Below, piece by piece: positions 19,037 through 26,856 of a DNA stretch of 55,932 nucleotides. Each line of letters begins with the position of its first letter. Position 1 is the first letter of the stretch. Origin of the DNA: UMGS1958 sp045542415 (GTDB lineage: Bacteria > Bacillota > Clostridia > UBA1381); contig JAZQKZ010000081.1 of assembly GCA_045542415.1 (NCBI GenBank), positions 1 to 55,932 of the forward strand, written 5' to 3'. Below the pieces are notes generated by a model. The model was given only the letters and a program-made list of their open reading frames with translations, was not told where the DNA came from and did no database searches. The translations under genes were made by a program, and so were the position numbers.

Positions 19037-19246
19037 TTGAATATACTCATAACAATTCATGCTTAATCCAAACATTAAATTAATTGTCTGAATTTTAAAA
19101 TTACGCCATAAATTACAAGCTATATAATTCTTCTTTCTGCATAAATTATAATTGAGCCAAGGCTCACAAGAACAAAAGTGAAACAGCGATTAAAGAGAAA
19201 GTATTTCTGTTTAATTGCAGTTTCAAATGAGAAAGGAGACAAAATT

Positions 19247-19438
19247 ATGTCAAACAAGAATAAGTCAATGAAGTCACCGGCTTTATCACAGTTCAAAATG
19301 GAGGCTGCCAAGGAAGTAGGCGTTAACTTAAAGGATGGCGGCTACAACGGCGATATCACAGCTAAGCAGGCAGGCAGCGTAGGCGGCCAGATGGTTAAGA
19401 AGATGGTAGAAGCTTACGAGAACTCATTAAAGGGCTAA
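19247..19438 (+). CDS. Alpha/beta-type small acid-soluble spore protein
   Basis: A 63-residue DNA-binding spore protein. It has the family signature: FKMEAAKEVGV, then GGYNGDITAKQAGSVGG and MVKKMVEAYE. These proteins coat and protect spore DNA and are degraded at germination by GPR; the cleavage region around KEVGV is present. I chose the ATG at 19247 because GAAAGGAG lies just upstream; the longer frame from 19178 adds unrelated residues. It is a single gene with its own terminator, expected to be controlled by the forespore sigma factor G. I did not identify that promoter with confidence. It is direct evidence that the organism or its lineage sporulates. Confidence 0.93.
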   Translation: MSNKNKSMKSPALSQFKMEAAKEVGVNLKDGGYNGDITAKQAGSVGGQMVKKMVEAYENSLKG

Positions 19439-19448
19439 ATAACATCAG

Positions 19449-19478
19449 AAAACGGGATGCATCAGCATCCCGTTTTTT
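19449..19478 (+). terminator. Terminator of the spore protein gene
   Basis: AAAACGGGATGC, loop ATCA, GCATCCCGTTTTTT. Confidence 0.92.
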
Positions 19479-19542
19479 GATACAACGCACCCCTAATCGC
19501 TACATTTATATTACATTTATGCAAAAATATTTAACAAAAGAC

Positions 19543-19571
19543 TTGACAAGTTGTTAATAATGTGTTATTAT
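19543..19571 (+). promoter_or_regulatory. Promoter of the HTH/DUF1232 cluster
   Basis: TTGACA, 17-base spacer, TATTAT; about 22 bases before the GTG start at 19593. Confidence 0.7.
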
Positions 19572-19592
19572 ATTAATAAAGAGGTGATTATA

Positions 19593-20081
19593 GTGTTTTA
19601 TACAGTAAAGGATATATCTTCAATGCTAAAGGTCAGCGAGGAGACTGTACGCCGATGGATTCGAGACGGAAAATTAGAAGCATCACGCGGTATCGGCAAG
19701 CAGGGAAACAAAATATCAGAGGAACAGTTACATACCTTTGTTGCCAACAATGCTTCTGTAACACAAAAAAACTCTCTGTCCTTCGACAGTAAAACTGCCG
19801 CAGTAACCGGAGCATTATTAGGCTTAGGAATCAGTCCAATTACGTCCGCTCCTTTGGGAGCTGCTGCATTTTTATCCTCAAAAATCCTGAACTCATACAA
19901 AAAAACCGAAGACTCTGTTGAGGATTCACCAAACAACACTACCGATGAAATAAAAAAGCTTAAAATGAACGCTGCTCAGGTAAAATTAGAAATAGCCAAA
20001 AAGCAAAATGAGTTAAAAAAATTAGAAAGCGAATTGGAGTATATTAATTCTCAAATCAAAATACTTCAGGAAACTTTATAA
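19593..20081 (+). CDS. HTH_17 protein with hydrophobic middle and coiled-coil tail
   Basis: 162 residues from a GTG start placed 6 bases after AAAGAGGTG. Residues 1-50 form a MerR/excisionase-type helix-turn-helix (YTVKDISSMLKVSEETVRRW, then IRDGKLEASR). Residues about 68-98 form a small-residue-rich hydrophobic segment (VTGALLGLGISPITSAPLGA) like a membrane hairpin or glycine zipper. Residues 110-162 are a Lys/Glu heptad coiled coil (KLEIAKKQNELKKLESELEY). A DNA-binding head with a possible membrane segment is unusual and may tie DNA to the membrane or to a partner. It heads a cluster with a DUF1232 membrane protein and an acidic microprotein. Function unknown. Confidence 0.75.
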   Translation: MFYTVKDISSMLKVSEETVRRWIRDGKLEASRGIGKQGNKISEEQLHTFVANNASVTQKNSLSFDSKTAAVTGALLGLGISPITSAPLGAAAFLSSKILNSYKKTEDSVEDSPNNTTDEIKKLKMNAAQVKLEIAKKQNELKKLESELEYINSQIKILQETL

Positions 20082-20143
20082 TAACAATTATTTGAAATAA
20101 AAGTACAAGAAAACACACCTGTCATCAGAAAGGAGGCAAAATA

Positions 20144-20533
20144 ATGCTTGGAGCAAACAAAGCAAAATCACTATTACAGGATAATCACAAGCTCAATGAC
20201 TTATTTGAAAAAGTAATGCATAAATTAGGAAATATATCTATACCCGTTATAGGTAATTTCATCTCAGACATACCGATACTAATTGATATGATTAAAGCAT
20301 ATACAACCAAAGAATATACCGACATTCCGTTAGCTACTATATTAACTGCTACCATTACTTTAATATATTTTGTATCCCCTATAGATATTATACCTGATTT
20401 TATTCCATTGATAGGAAAATTAGATGATATTGCCATAATCACTATATTATTAAAAACAATACACAATGATGTTTCGGATTATAAACACTGGCGTATGAAA
20501 CAAAATAGGAGGGAGGCTGCTTATGTGGTTTGA
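20144..20533 (+). CDS. DUF1232 (YkvA-like) membrane protein
   Basis: A 129-residue protein with a DUF1232 core at about residues 70-105: LIYFVSPIDIIPDFIPLIGK followed by LDDIAII. This PxDxIPDxIPxxGxLDD pattern defines the family, which is usually membrane-inserted and of unknown function. Two hydrophobic stretches flank the motif. GAAAGGAGG lies upstream of the ATG. The gene follows the HTH/coiled-coil gene by 62 bases and overlaps the next small gene, so the three form one unit. Confidence 0.85.
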   Translation: MLGANKAKSLLQDNHKLNDLFEKVMHKLGNISIPVIGNFISDIPILIDMIKAYTTKEYTDIPLATILTATITLIYFVSPIDIIPDFIPLIGKLDDIAIITILLKTIHNDVSDYKHWRMKQNRREAAYVV

Positions 20534-20663
20534 TGATGAAGATTTAAATGAGTATGACGACGATGATGAATTTGATGTTGAAGAGGAACTCATGGATATG
20601 TTCCAGGCTGATTCCATAGAAGAAGCACTTTATTTGCTTGAAGACTACTTAGACAGATATTAA
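20523..20663 (+). CDS. Acidic 46-aa microprotein
   Basis: An open frame of 46 codons starting at an ATG 9 bases after GGAGGGAGG and overlapping the end of the DUF1232 gene by 11 bases. The product (MWFDDEDLNEYDDDDEFDVE, then EELMDMFQADSIEEALYLLE) is strongly acidic, with an amphipathic C-terminal helix. The good ribosome site and translational overlap argue that it is real. It could pair with the basic partner proteins of this cluster. No family recognised. Confidence 0.65.
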   Translation: MWFDDEDLNEYDDDDEFDVEEELMDMFQADSIEEALYLLEDYLDRY

Positions 20664-20674
20664 AATAATGAGAT

Positions 20675-20705
20675 AAAAAGAAACGCCGCATAGGCGTTTC
20701 TTTTT
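20675..20705. terminator. Bidirectional terminator
   Basis: AAAAAGAAACGCC, loop GCATA, GGCGTTTCTTTTT. It serves both the microprotein cluster (+) and the convergent glycoside hydrolase gene (-), whose stop codon overlaps the tail. Confidence 0.88.
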
Positions 20706-21789
20706 ATCTCAGATTCCTCTTCTTCCATTCAAGTACACGGTTAACCGCCGCATCAAGCGTTTCCATACTTATACGTCCGTCGTTTACTGCTGATAATACC
20801 TCATTATACGCCGCATCAAAATCGGTCACTATAATCAGATCATTTCCGGCATTCACCGCCTTGACATACGGCTCACCGTATTCTGCAACCGCCTGCATTG
20901 ACATATCATCCGTCATTATAAGCCCCGTAAAGCCGAGGTCATCCCTTAAAATCTCATGCACTGCCGGCGAAATTGATGCCGGAAGCTCACTGTCCATGCT
21001 TGTTACTATATTATGCGATACCAAAACAGCATCCGCACCCGCCTCAATTCCCGACATGAACGGTAAAAAATCCGAATTACGGAACGAGCGCATTGAGCGT
21101 TCATCAATCGCAATTCCCGTATGAGTATCAACATTCGAGCCATATCCGGGGAAATGCTTAAGACATGAAGCAATGCCTCCGTCTTTCATTTCCTTTACAA
21201 CAGCACTGACATATCTTGCAGTTATCTCTGCATTCTCGCCCAGACTTCTGTCATATATAAAATCATCTTCCGAAACAGATACATCAGCTACAGGTGCAAG
21301 ATTCATATTTATTCCTAAATCCTCCAGCATGTCGCATTTCTCGTCCTCCTTTTCAAGGACAAGCTCCATTCCGCCCATGTTGTAATATTCCTGCGGACTC
21401 TTAAACTTCTCGTCACTCAGCTGAGGATTTGAGCTTACACGCACAACCGTACCGCCCTCCTCATCAACCGCAATAATCAGAGGTGTTGCACTCTTCTTCT
21501 GATATCCCTTAATCTTTTTTTCAACCTGCTCTTCACTAAGTCCCTCAAAATCCACTCCGAACATAACGATTCCGCCGGGCTTCTTTTCAAGTATAGTGTC
21601 CATATTTGCATTGTCACAACGAACTAAAAACAGCTGTCCTACCTTTTCCTCAACACTCATTTCTCCCTTTTCGGGTGCCTGTGTCACTGCCGTGTGAACC
21701 TCTTCACCACCCTGCGGAGCCGGCTTTTTTATTGCACAGCCCGATATCGAAATCAGTGCAAGAAGCACTGCAAGTATCTTTTTCTTCAT
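20704..21789 (-). CDS. Family 3 glycoside hydrolase lipoprotein (NagZ-like)
   Basis: A 361-residue exported lipoprotein. A lipobox is visible (MKKKILAVLLALISISGC, Cys at residue 18), then a Pro/Glu linker, then a GH3 barrel. The NagZ-type substrate loop KHFPGYGSNVDTHTG lies at about residues 212-226, and the nucleophile candidate is the Asp of LIMTDDMSM (about residue 294). DEEGGTVVR matches the family DQEGG motif, with Glu in place of Gln. The likely activity is beta-N-acetylglucosaminidase on cell-wall fragments outside the membrane. It is a single gene; the start is supported by GGAGGG upstream. Exact substrate not proven. Confidence 0.88.
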   Translation of the reverse strand: MKKKILAVLLALISISGCAIKKPAPQGGEEVHTAVTQAPEKGEMSVEEKVGQLFLVRCDNANMDTILEKKPGGIVMFGVDFEGLSEEQVEKKIKGYQKKSATPLIIAVDEEGGTVVRVSSNPQLSDEKFKSPQEYYNMGGMELVLEKEDEKCDMLEDLGINMNLAPVADVSVSEDDFIYDRSLGENAEITARYVSAVVKEMKDGGIASCLKHFPGYGSNVDTHTGIAIDERSMRSFRNSDFLPFMSGIEAGADAVLVSHNIVTSMDSELPASISPAVHEILRDDLGFTGLIMTDDMSMQAVAEYGEPYVKAVNAGNDLIIVTDFDAAYNEVLSAVNDGRISMETLDAAVNRVLEWKKRNLR

Positions 21790-21990
21790 TAAAATCCCTC
21801 CTGTCTAAATTCATAATACCTCAATTTTTCTAAATTGTCAACAATATTTTTAACAATAATGGACCCTGATATGAACATATTATTAAATTTGAATTTTTTG
21901 CTTGATTTTTTATGAGCGGTGTGGTAGTATAACACTTGATAGAGATATACTTTATTGCAACTACGGATAAAGGGAAAGGATGAAATAATT

Positions 21991-22641
21991 ATGAAAAAGA
22001 AAATTATAGCAATCGCTTTAATGGCAGCTATGGCTTTATCAATGGCAGGCTGCGGCAAGACAACAGACGAGGGCAGCAATATAGTAGATAAGGAACCCAA
22101 CACAGCTACTACCGAGACATCATCATCCATTGCAACAGCTGACCAGGCGGCACAGGGCAGTGCAAAGACTCCTGAACAGATCCAGGAGGAGCTTGACAAC
22201 TTTGCAAAGGATGCAGACAAGAACGTGGACATGGGAAAGATTGACGGCAAGAAGCTCAAGGGCGAGGGCGAAAAGACAAAAGGCGACCTCGGTGGCTACG
22301 ATGTAGAAATTCTTGATGCAGTTTTAGTTGACAACGAGGGTTCAAAGGTACTTGTTGTTGAATATGAGTTCAAGAACAACACATCACAGGAAGTAAACTT
22401 CTCATCTGTAATCACAGCAAATGCATTCCAGGACAATATCACACTTGCACCCGCTGTAACATTCTCAGCAGAGGGTTATGAGATTCTTACAATCGCACAG
22501 AACATCGGCAATGGCGATAAGATTAAGGTACAGAAAGCATATGTCGTAAAGGATGATACTCAGCCGGTATCAGTTCAGGTTACAAAGCACGGAAACTTCG
22601 GTGCTTCAGATGTACTTGTAAAGACATTTGATTTACAGTAA
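21991..22641 (+). CDS. DUF5067 lipoprotein
   Basis: A 216-residue surface lipoprotein. The signal sequence ends in a lipobox (MKKKIIAIALMAAMALSMAGC, as LSMAGC), then a Ser/Thr/Asp-rich spacer to about residue 90. The C-terminal half is an Ig-like DUF5067 domain (VVEYEFKNNTSQEVNFSS, then ANAFQDNITL). Such proteins are common in Clostridia and of unknown role. The frame is open from 21955, but GGGAAAGGATG lies 10 bases before the ATG at 21991 and the signal peptide starts there. It is followed by a strong terminator. Confidence 0.85.
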   Translation: MKKKIIAIALMAAMALSMAGCGKTTDEGSNIVDKEPNTATTETSSSIATADQAAQGSAKTPEQIQEELDNFAKDADKNVDMGKIDGKKLKGEGEKTKGDLGGYDVEILDAVLVDNEGSKVLVVEYEFKNNTSQEVNFSSVITANAFQDNITLAPAVTFSAEGYEILTIAQNIGNGDKIKVQKAYVVKDDTQPVSVQVTKHGNFGASDVLVKTFDLQ

Positions 22642-22653
22642 AAATAACGTCAG

Positions 22654-22687
22654 ACACCCCGAAAGCAGCTTTCGGGGTGTATTTTTG
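22654..22687 (+). terminator. Terminator of the DUF5067 gene
   Basis: ACACCCCGAAA, loop GCAGC, TTTCGGGGTGT, then ATTTTTG. Confidence 0.9.
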
Positions 22688-22691
22688 TGTG

Positions 22692-22720
22692 AAAAAAGAG
22701 CTACCGCAAAGCGGCAGCTC
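22692..22720 (-). terminator. Terminator of mscL
   Basis: GAGCTGCCGC pairs with GCGGTAGCTC (one mismatch) and is followed by TTTTTT on the minus strand, ten bases past the stop. Confidence 0.82.
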
Positions 22721-22729
22721 AATATCTCT

Positions 22730-23116
22730 TTATTTCTTTAATAAGTCACGGATTTCTGCAAGAAGCTCCTCTGTTGTCGGGCCAGCTGCAACAGCTTCCT
22801 CTTCCTTTTTCTTCTCAAACTTCTTATGTACACCGTTAACTACCTTTACCATCATGAATACAGCAAATGCAATTACTATAAAGTTAATAATGTTCTGCAA
22901 GAAATTACCGTACGGAATTGTAAGCTGCTCTGAAATAACAAGCTTCAGCTCTGCAATATTTACCTTACCGGTAAGCACACTGATAAACGGTGTAATAATA
23001 TCTGCTACAAGCGAATCAATAATTGCCTTGAATGCAGCACCCATAACAACACCGACAGCCATATCCATCACGTTACCGCGTGCAATAAATTCCTTAAACT
23101 CGTTTATAATCTTCAT
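22730..23116 (-). CDS. mscL: Large-conductance mechanosensitive channel MscL
   Basis: A 128-residue membrane channel that opens under membrane tension to release solutes on osmotic downshock. The N-terminal FKEFIARGNVMDMAVGVVMG followed by AAFKAIIDSLVADIITP is the MscL pore helix signature. A second helix (NFIVIAFAVFMMVKVVN) and a charged C-terminal helix (EELLAEIRDLLKK) follow. Normal length. The ATG at 23116 is preceded by AAAGGAG; the longer frame to 23188 reads into the intergenic repeat. Confidence 0.96.
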   Translation of the reverse strand: MKIINEFKEFIARGNVMDMAVGVVMGAAFKAIIDSLVADIITPFISVLTGKVNIAELKLVISEQLTIPYGNFLQNIINFIVIAFAVFMMVKVVNGVHKKFEKKKEEEAVAAGPTTEELLAEIRDLLKK

Positions 23117-23140
23117 ACCTTTTCTCCTTTTTTCACGTTG

Positions 23141-23300
23141 TAAATTATGGTTTATGTGTGTGACCATGTAGGAGCGAGCCACACGCATTGCGTAGCAATG
23201 TCGTGACGTTCGCCCGGGATAATCACCGATATTTGTTAAACGGGCGAACGCAGTCCGCCCCTACAATGACCATCCGACAAGTCACATAACCCATAATTTA
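23141..23300. repeat. Intergenic inverted-repeat element (full copy)
   Basis: A 160-base element with ends TAAATTATGGTTTATGTG and CACATAACCCATAATTTA (17 of 18 complementary). The interior holds ACGCATTGCGTAGCAATG-type and CGGGCGAAC-type inverted segments shared with 13908-13975 and 14758-14853. Its right end supplies the TAA stop codon of glyQS, so insertion may have set the end of that gene. Confidence 0.75.
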
Positions 23301-24689
23301 GAATGCCAACTTCTCCTCAAGGAACTTATCAAGATCTGCAATTGCAACTCTCTCCTGCTCCATTGAATCTCTGTAACGTACTGTTACTGCATTATCCTCT
23401 ACCGAGTCAAAGTCATATGTGATACAGAACGGTGTACCGATTTCATCCTGACGGCGGTATCTCTTACCGATTGAACCTGCATCGTCATACTCACAGTTAT
23501 ACTTCTTTGAAAGTGTCTCGTACAGCTCACCTGCCTGCTCTGCAAGCTTCTTTGATAACGGAAGCACTGCCGCCTTAACCGGAGCGAGCGCCGGATGCAG
23601 TCTCATAACAACTCTGCTGTCTCCGCCCTCTAACTCTTCCTCATCATATGCCTCGCAAAGGAATGCAAGGGCAACTCTGTCTGCACCTAACGACGGTTCA
23701 ACACAGTACGGAACATACTTCTCATTTGTAATCGGATCCTGATACTCCATGCTTACGCCGCTGTGATCCATATGCTGCTTTAAGTCGTAATCTGTTCTGT
23801 CTGCAATTCCCCAGAGTTCGCCCCAGCCGAACGGGAACATGAACTCAATGTCTGCTGTTGCATTTGAATAGAATGCAAGTTCCTCCGGAGAATGATCTCT
23901 GAATCTGAGATTTTCTTCTTTCATGCCAAGTGATAAAAGGAAGTCCATGCAGTACTTCTTCCAATATGCATGCCACTCAAGGTCTGTACCCGGTGCGCAG
24001 AAGAACTCAAGCTCCATCTGCTCAAACTCTCTTGTTCTGAATGTGAACTGACCCGGTGTAATCTCATTTCTGAATGACTTACCAACCTGTGCAATACCAA
24101 ACGGAACTTTCTTTCTTGATGCTCTTTGAACATTCTTGAAGTTTACAAAGATACCCTGTGCAGTCTCCGGACGAAGATAAACTGTTGAAGCACTGTCCTC
24201 TGTTACGCCCTGGAATGTCTTGAACATGAGATTAAATTCACGGATATCTGTAAAATTCTGCTTACCGCACTTAGGACAAACAATCGCGTTATCCTTGATG
24301 TAGCTCTCCATCTGATCCTTTGACCAACCGTCAACTACAATATCCTCACCCTTTTCGTGAGCAAAGTCCTCAATAAGCTTATCTGCACGGTGACGAGCCT
24401 TACACTCCTTACAGTCCATAAGTGGATCTGAGAAGCTGCCTACATGACCTGATGCAACCCATGTCTGCGGATTCATAAGAATAGCACAGTCAAGTCCCAC
24501 ATTATACTTTGATTCCTGAACGAACTTTTTCCACCATGCCTTTTTAACATTGTTCTTGAACTCAACTCCGAGCGGACCGTAGTCCCATGTATTTGCAAGA
24601 CCACCATAAATTTCAGAGCCTGCAAAAACATAGCCTCTGCCCTTACAAAGTGCAACAATTTTATCAAGTGTCTTTTCTGTATTTTTCAT
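23298..24689 (-). CDS. glyQS: Glycyl-tRNA synthetase (dimeric type)
   Basis: A 463-residue class II synthetase charging tRNA-Gly, of the single-chain alpha2 type. Motifs: the N-terminal CKGRGYVFAGSEIYGGLANT and WDYGPLGVEFKNN; a zinc-type CKECKARHRAD and CPKCGKQNFTD insertion; YLRPETAQGIFVNFK; FRNEITPGQFTFRTREFEQM as motif 2; and GADRVALAFL as motif 3. The C-terminal anticodon-binding domain includes DDAGSIGKRYRRQDEIGTPF. Normal length. GGAGG precedes the ATG by 7 bases. The stop codon lies within the end of a repeat element. Confidence 0.97.
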   Translation of the reverse strand: MKNTEKTLDKIVALCKGRGYVFAGSEIYGGLANTWDYGPLGVEFKNNVKKAWWKKFVQESKYNVGLDCAILMNPQTWVASGHVGSFSDPLMDCKECKARHRADKLIEDFAHEKGEDIVVDGWSKDQMESYIKDNAIVCPKCGKQNFTDIREFNLMFKTFQGVTEDSASTVYLRPETAQGIFVNFKNVQRASRKKVPFGIAQVGKSFRNEITPGQFTFRTREFEQMELEFFCAPGTDLEWHAYWKKYCMDFLLSLGMKEENLRFRDHSPEELAFYSNATADIEFMFPFGWGELWGIADRTDYDLKQHMDHSGVSMEYQDPITNEKYVPYCVEPSLGADRVALAFLCEAYDEEELEGGDSRVVMRLHPALAPVKAAVLPLSKKLAEQAGELYETLSKKYNCEYDDAGSIGKRYRRQDEIGTPFCITYDFDSVEDNAVTVRYRDSMEQERVAIADLDKFLEEKLAF

Positions 24690-24741
24690 TATTAATCCTC
24701 CGATTTCAGGGCGTTATTGGCAACGCCTGTAATAATATTCT

Positions 24742-24771
24742 ATTTTATTACATTTCATATGTGTTTGTCAA
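24742..24771 (-). promoter_or_regulatory. Promoter of glyQS
   Basis: On the minus strand, TTGACA (24771-24766), an 18-base spacer and TAAAAT (24747-24742). The leader is short and shows no T-box. Confidence 0.65.
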
Positions 24772-24925
24772 GGGGTAAATTGAATTTTATACACTTATTT
24801 TATTGGATTATCACTCTATGCATTTTCCGATTTTTCGACATTTTTCACGAAAAAATGTACGCATGGCAATCTTGTGAAACATTATGAAAAACACGAAAAT
24901 TACGGGTTACATAATACATTTTTTG

Positions 24926-25033
24926 CGTGGATAAAGTTATCCACTTTTTAACTCACAGTGTGGATAACTTTTTAAATTCCACGCAAATAAAGGCAATTTT
25001 TACCTCGCAAAGTGTGGATAAGTGCGTGGATAA
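24926..25033. promoter_or_regulatory. DnaA-box cluster
   Basis: Five DnaA-box-like 9-mers lie within 108 bases: CGTGGATAA (24926), TTATCCACT (24937, reverse), TGTGGATAA (24959), TGTGGATAA (25013) and CGTGGATAA (25025). Two match the consensus exactly. They occupy the AT-rich gap 24690-25194 between glyQS and radA. No dnaA, dnaN or rpmH is nearby, so this is probably a DnaA titration or regulatory site, not oriC. Confidence 0.75.
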
Positions 25034-25132
25034 CGTGAATTGTAATATGTTTGTAATGTCTTTGTAATTGTATAGACCAAATGTTCGGTTTGGTGTAATC
25101 TTTCTGTCATATTAATTGTTCTGAAAATAGGG

Positions 25133-25161
25133 TTGCAGTTTTTTGTTTGGTGTTGTATAAT
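25133..25161 (+). promoter_or_regulatory. Promoter of radA
   Basis: TTGCAG, 17-base spacer, TATAAT; 33 bases before the ATG and about 100 bases downstream of the DnaA boxes. Confidence 0.7.
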
Positions 25162-25194
25162 GTATTTAACAGATAAATATTTCAGGAGAACAAT

Positions 25195-26559
25195 ATGAAA
25201 ACAAAAAACGTATATATATGCTCTGAATGCGGCTACCAGTCCCCGAAATGGCTCGGTAAATGTCCCGGCTGTAATAAATGGAACACACTCACAGAAACCG
25301 TAATTGCCGAGAAAAAGACCTCCACTGCCATGTCAACAGCTCCGGGGATACGGCGTGAACCAATGAAAATAAGCGATATCACACCCGGCTTTGAAACACG
25401 TTATCCCACCGGTATGACAGAGCTTGACAGAGTTCTTGGCGGCGGTATTGTAAAAGGCTCACTCATACTTGTAGGCGGCGATCCCGGAATCGGTAAATCC
25501 ACATTACTGCTTCAGATTTGTGAAACCGCAGGTAAAGACCATAAAATCCTCTATATAAGCGGCGAGGAGTCCGAGGGACAGATAAAGCTCCGTGCCGAGC
25601 GTCTTGGAGTCAAAAGCGATAATTTATACCTGATTTCTGAAACAGAAACGGAAACAATAATATCAATGATTTCTGATATAAAGCCCGATATTGTCATAAT
25701 CGACTCTATCCAGACAATGCACCGTGAGGATATAGCATCTGCGGCAGGCAGTGTACCGCAGGTAAGAGAAGCAACAAACGCTTTTATGCGAACCGCAAAA
25801 TCACTTGGCATTGCAATGTTCATTGTCGGTCACGTCACCAAGGACGGTGCAATTGCAGGTCCGAGAATACTTGAACACATGGTTGACTGCGTGCTTTATT
25901 TTGAGGGCGACAGAAATACCACTTTCCGCATTTTGCGAGGTGTCAAAAACCGCTTCGGCTCTACCAATGAAATCGGTGTATTTGAAATGGGCGAGGGCGG
26001 ACTTGTCGAAGTAAGCAACCCCTCAAAAATGCTGCTTGAGGGCAGGGGCGAGGATACCTCCGGAAGCTGTATCGTATGTACAATGGAGGGTTCACGAGGT
26101 GTTATGGCTGAAATACAGGCTCTTGTGACTCCCACAGGCTTCGGTAATCCGCGAAGAATGTCCTCAGGAATAGACCTTAACAGGCTTATACTTTTAATTG
26201 CCGTTCTGGAAAAGCGTGCAAGAATGAATTTATCAAACTCGGATGTATATGTAAATGTCGCAGGAGGTCTTAGAATTGACGAAACGGCTGTGGATTTGGG
26301 TATATGTGCCGCAATCGCCACAGGTCAGGCTGATGTCGCACTGCCCCCCGATATGGTATTTATCGGTGAGGTAGGATTAGGCGGCGAGCTTCGTGCTGTA
26401 ACACAGCTTGAAAAGCGTTTGTCCGAAGCCTCCAAGCTCGGCTTTAAATCTGCAATCGTTCCCAAGCAGTCCCTGAAAGGAATAAAAATTCCCGATGGCT
26501 TTGCCGCCTACGGAGTCTCAACCCTTGCTGAAACTATTGCTATGATACGGAAGAAATAA
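25195..26559 (+). CDS. radA: DNA repair protein RadA/Sms
   Basis: A 454-residue RecA-like ATPase that drives branch migration in recombinational repair. The N-terminal zinc finger is CSECGYQSPKWLGKCPGC. Walker A is GGDPGIGKSTLLLQ (about residue 98), then ISGEESEGQIKLRAERLG and DSIQTMHRED (Walker B). The RadA-specific KNRFGSTNEIGVFEM lies at about residue 252, and a Lon-type C-terminal domain contains NVAGGLRIDETAVDLGICAA and FIGEVGLGGELRAV. Full length. GGAGAA precedes the ATG. Nearby DnaA boxes could link its expression to replication, which is inference. Confidence 0.97.
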   Translation: MKTKNVYICSECGYQSPKWLGKCPGCNKWNTLTETVIAEKKTSTAMSTAPGIRREPMKISDITPGFETRYPTGMTELDRVLGGGIVKGSLILVGGDPGIGKSTLLLQICETAGKDHKILYISGEESEGQIKLRAERLGVKSDNLYLISETETETIISMISDIKPDIVIIDSIQTMHREDIASAAGSVPQVREATNAFMRTAKSLGIAMFIVGHVTKDGAIAGPRILEHMVDCVLYFEGDRNTTFRILRGVKNRFGSTNEIGVFEMGEGGLVEVSNPSKMLLEGRGEDTSGSCIVCTMEGSRGVMAEIQALVTPTGFGNPRRMSSGIDLNRLILLIAVLEKRARMNLSNSDVYVNVAGGLRIDETAVDLGICAAIATGQADVALPPDMVFIGEVGLGGELRAVTQLEKRLSEASKLGFKSAIVPKQSLKGIKIPDGFAAYGVSTLAETIAMIRKK

Positions 26560-26564
26560 TATAA

Positions 26565-26851
26565 AAACGGAGATGCCAACGCATCTCCGTTTCAGCGTGC
26601 AGACAAACTGTTTGCACGCTGGCAGGCTGCGAGAAATTAGGGCAGATTTTGCGAAAAGGAATGCGTAAGCGTACGATGGTACGTTAGCATTTCTTTTCGT
26701 AAAAAAGCATAACGGCGGTGTTCCTCAATGGGACGCCGCCGTTCGCATAAGAATGCCAAATCTTCAATTTACAAATTCCATTAACATAGTTATGCGTGGT
26801 CTGACCAATTTGTCGTCGGTCTGAAACGGAGATGCCAACGCATCTCCGTTT
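26565..26851 (-). repeat. Structured repeat element, copy B, flanked by a duplicated terminator
   Basis: A perfect 28-base direct repeat (26565-26592 and 26824-26851), itself a terminator hairpin with CGGAGATG and CATCTCCG arms, flanks a 231-base insert. Read on the minus strand the insert starts CAGACCGACGACAAATTGGT and follows the same order of stems as copy A at 10823-11110. It ends in a hairpin CAGCGTGCA/TGCACGCTG, whose bases differ from copy A while pairing is kept. The central stem is ACGGCGGCGT with ACACCGCCGT, again changed on both sides relative to copy A. It sits between the convergent radA and glycosyltransferase-like genes. Confidence 0.75.
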
Positions 26852-26856
26852 TTTAA
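26824..26856. terminator. Terminator between radA and the membrane glycosyltransferase gene
   Basis: AAACGGAGATG, CCAACG, CATCTCCGTTT followed by TTTT. The left copy at 26565-26592 directly follows radA. Both can act in either direction. Confidence 0.8.

Noticed and set aside
24690..25194. Chromosomal origin (oriC)
   Set aside because: DnaA boxes are present, but dnaA, dnaN, rpmH and gyrase genes are absent and no clear unwinding element stands out; called a DnaA-box cluster instead.
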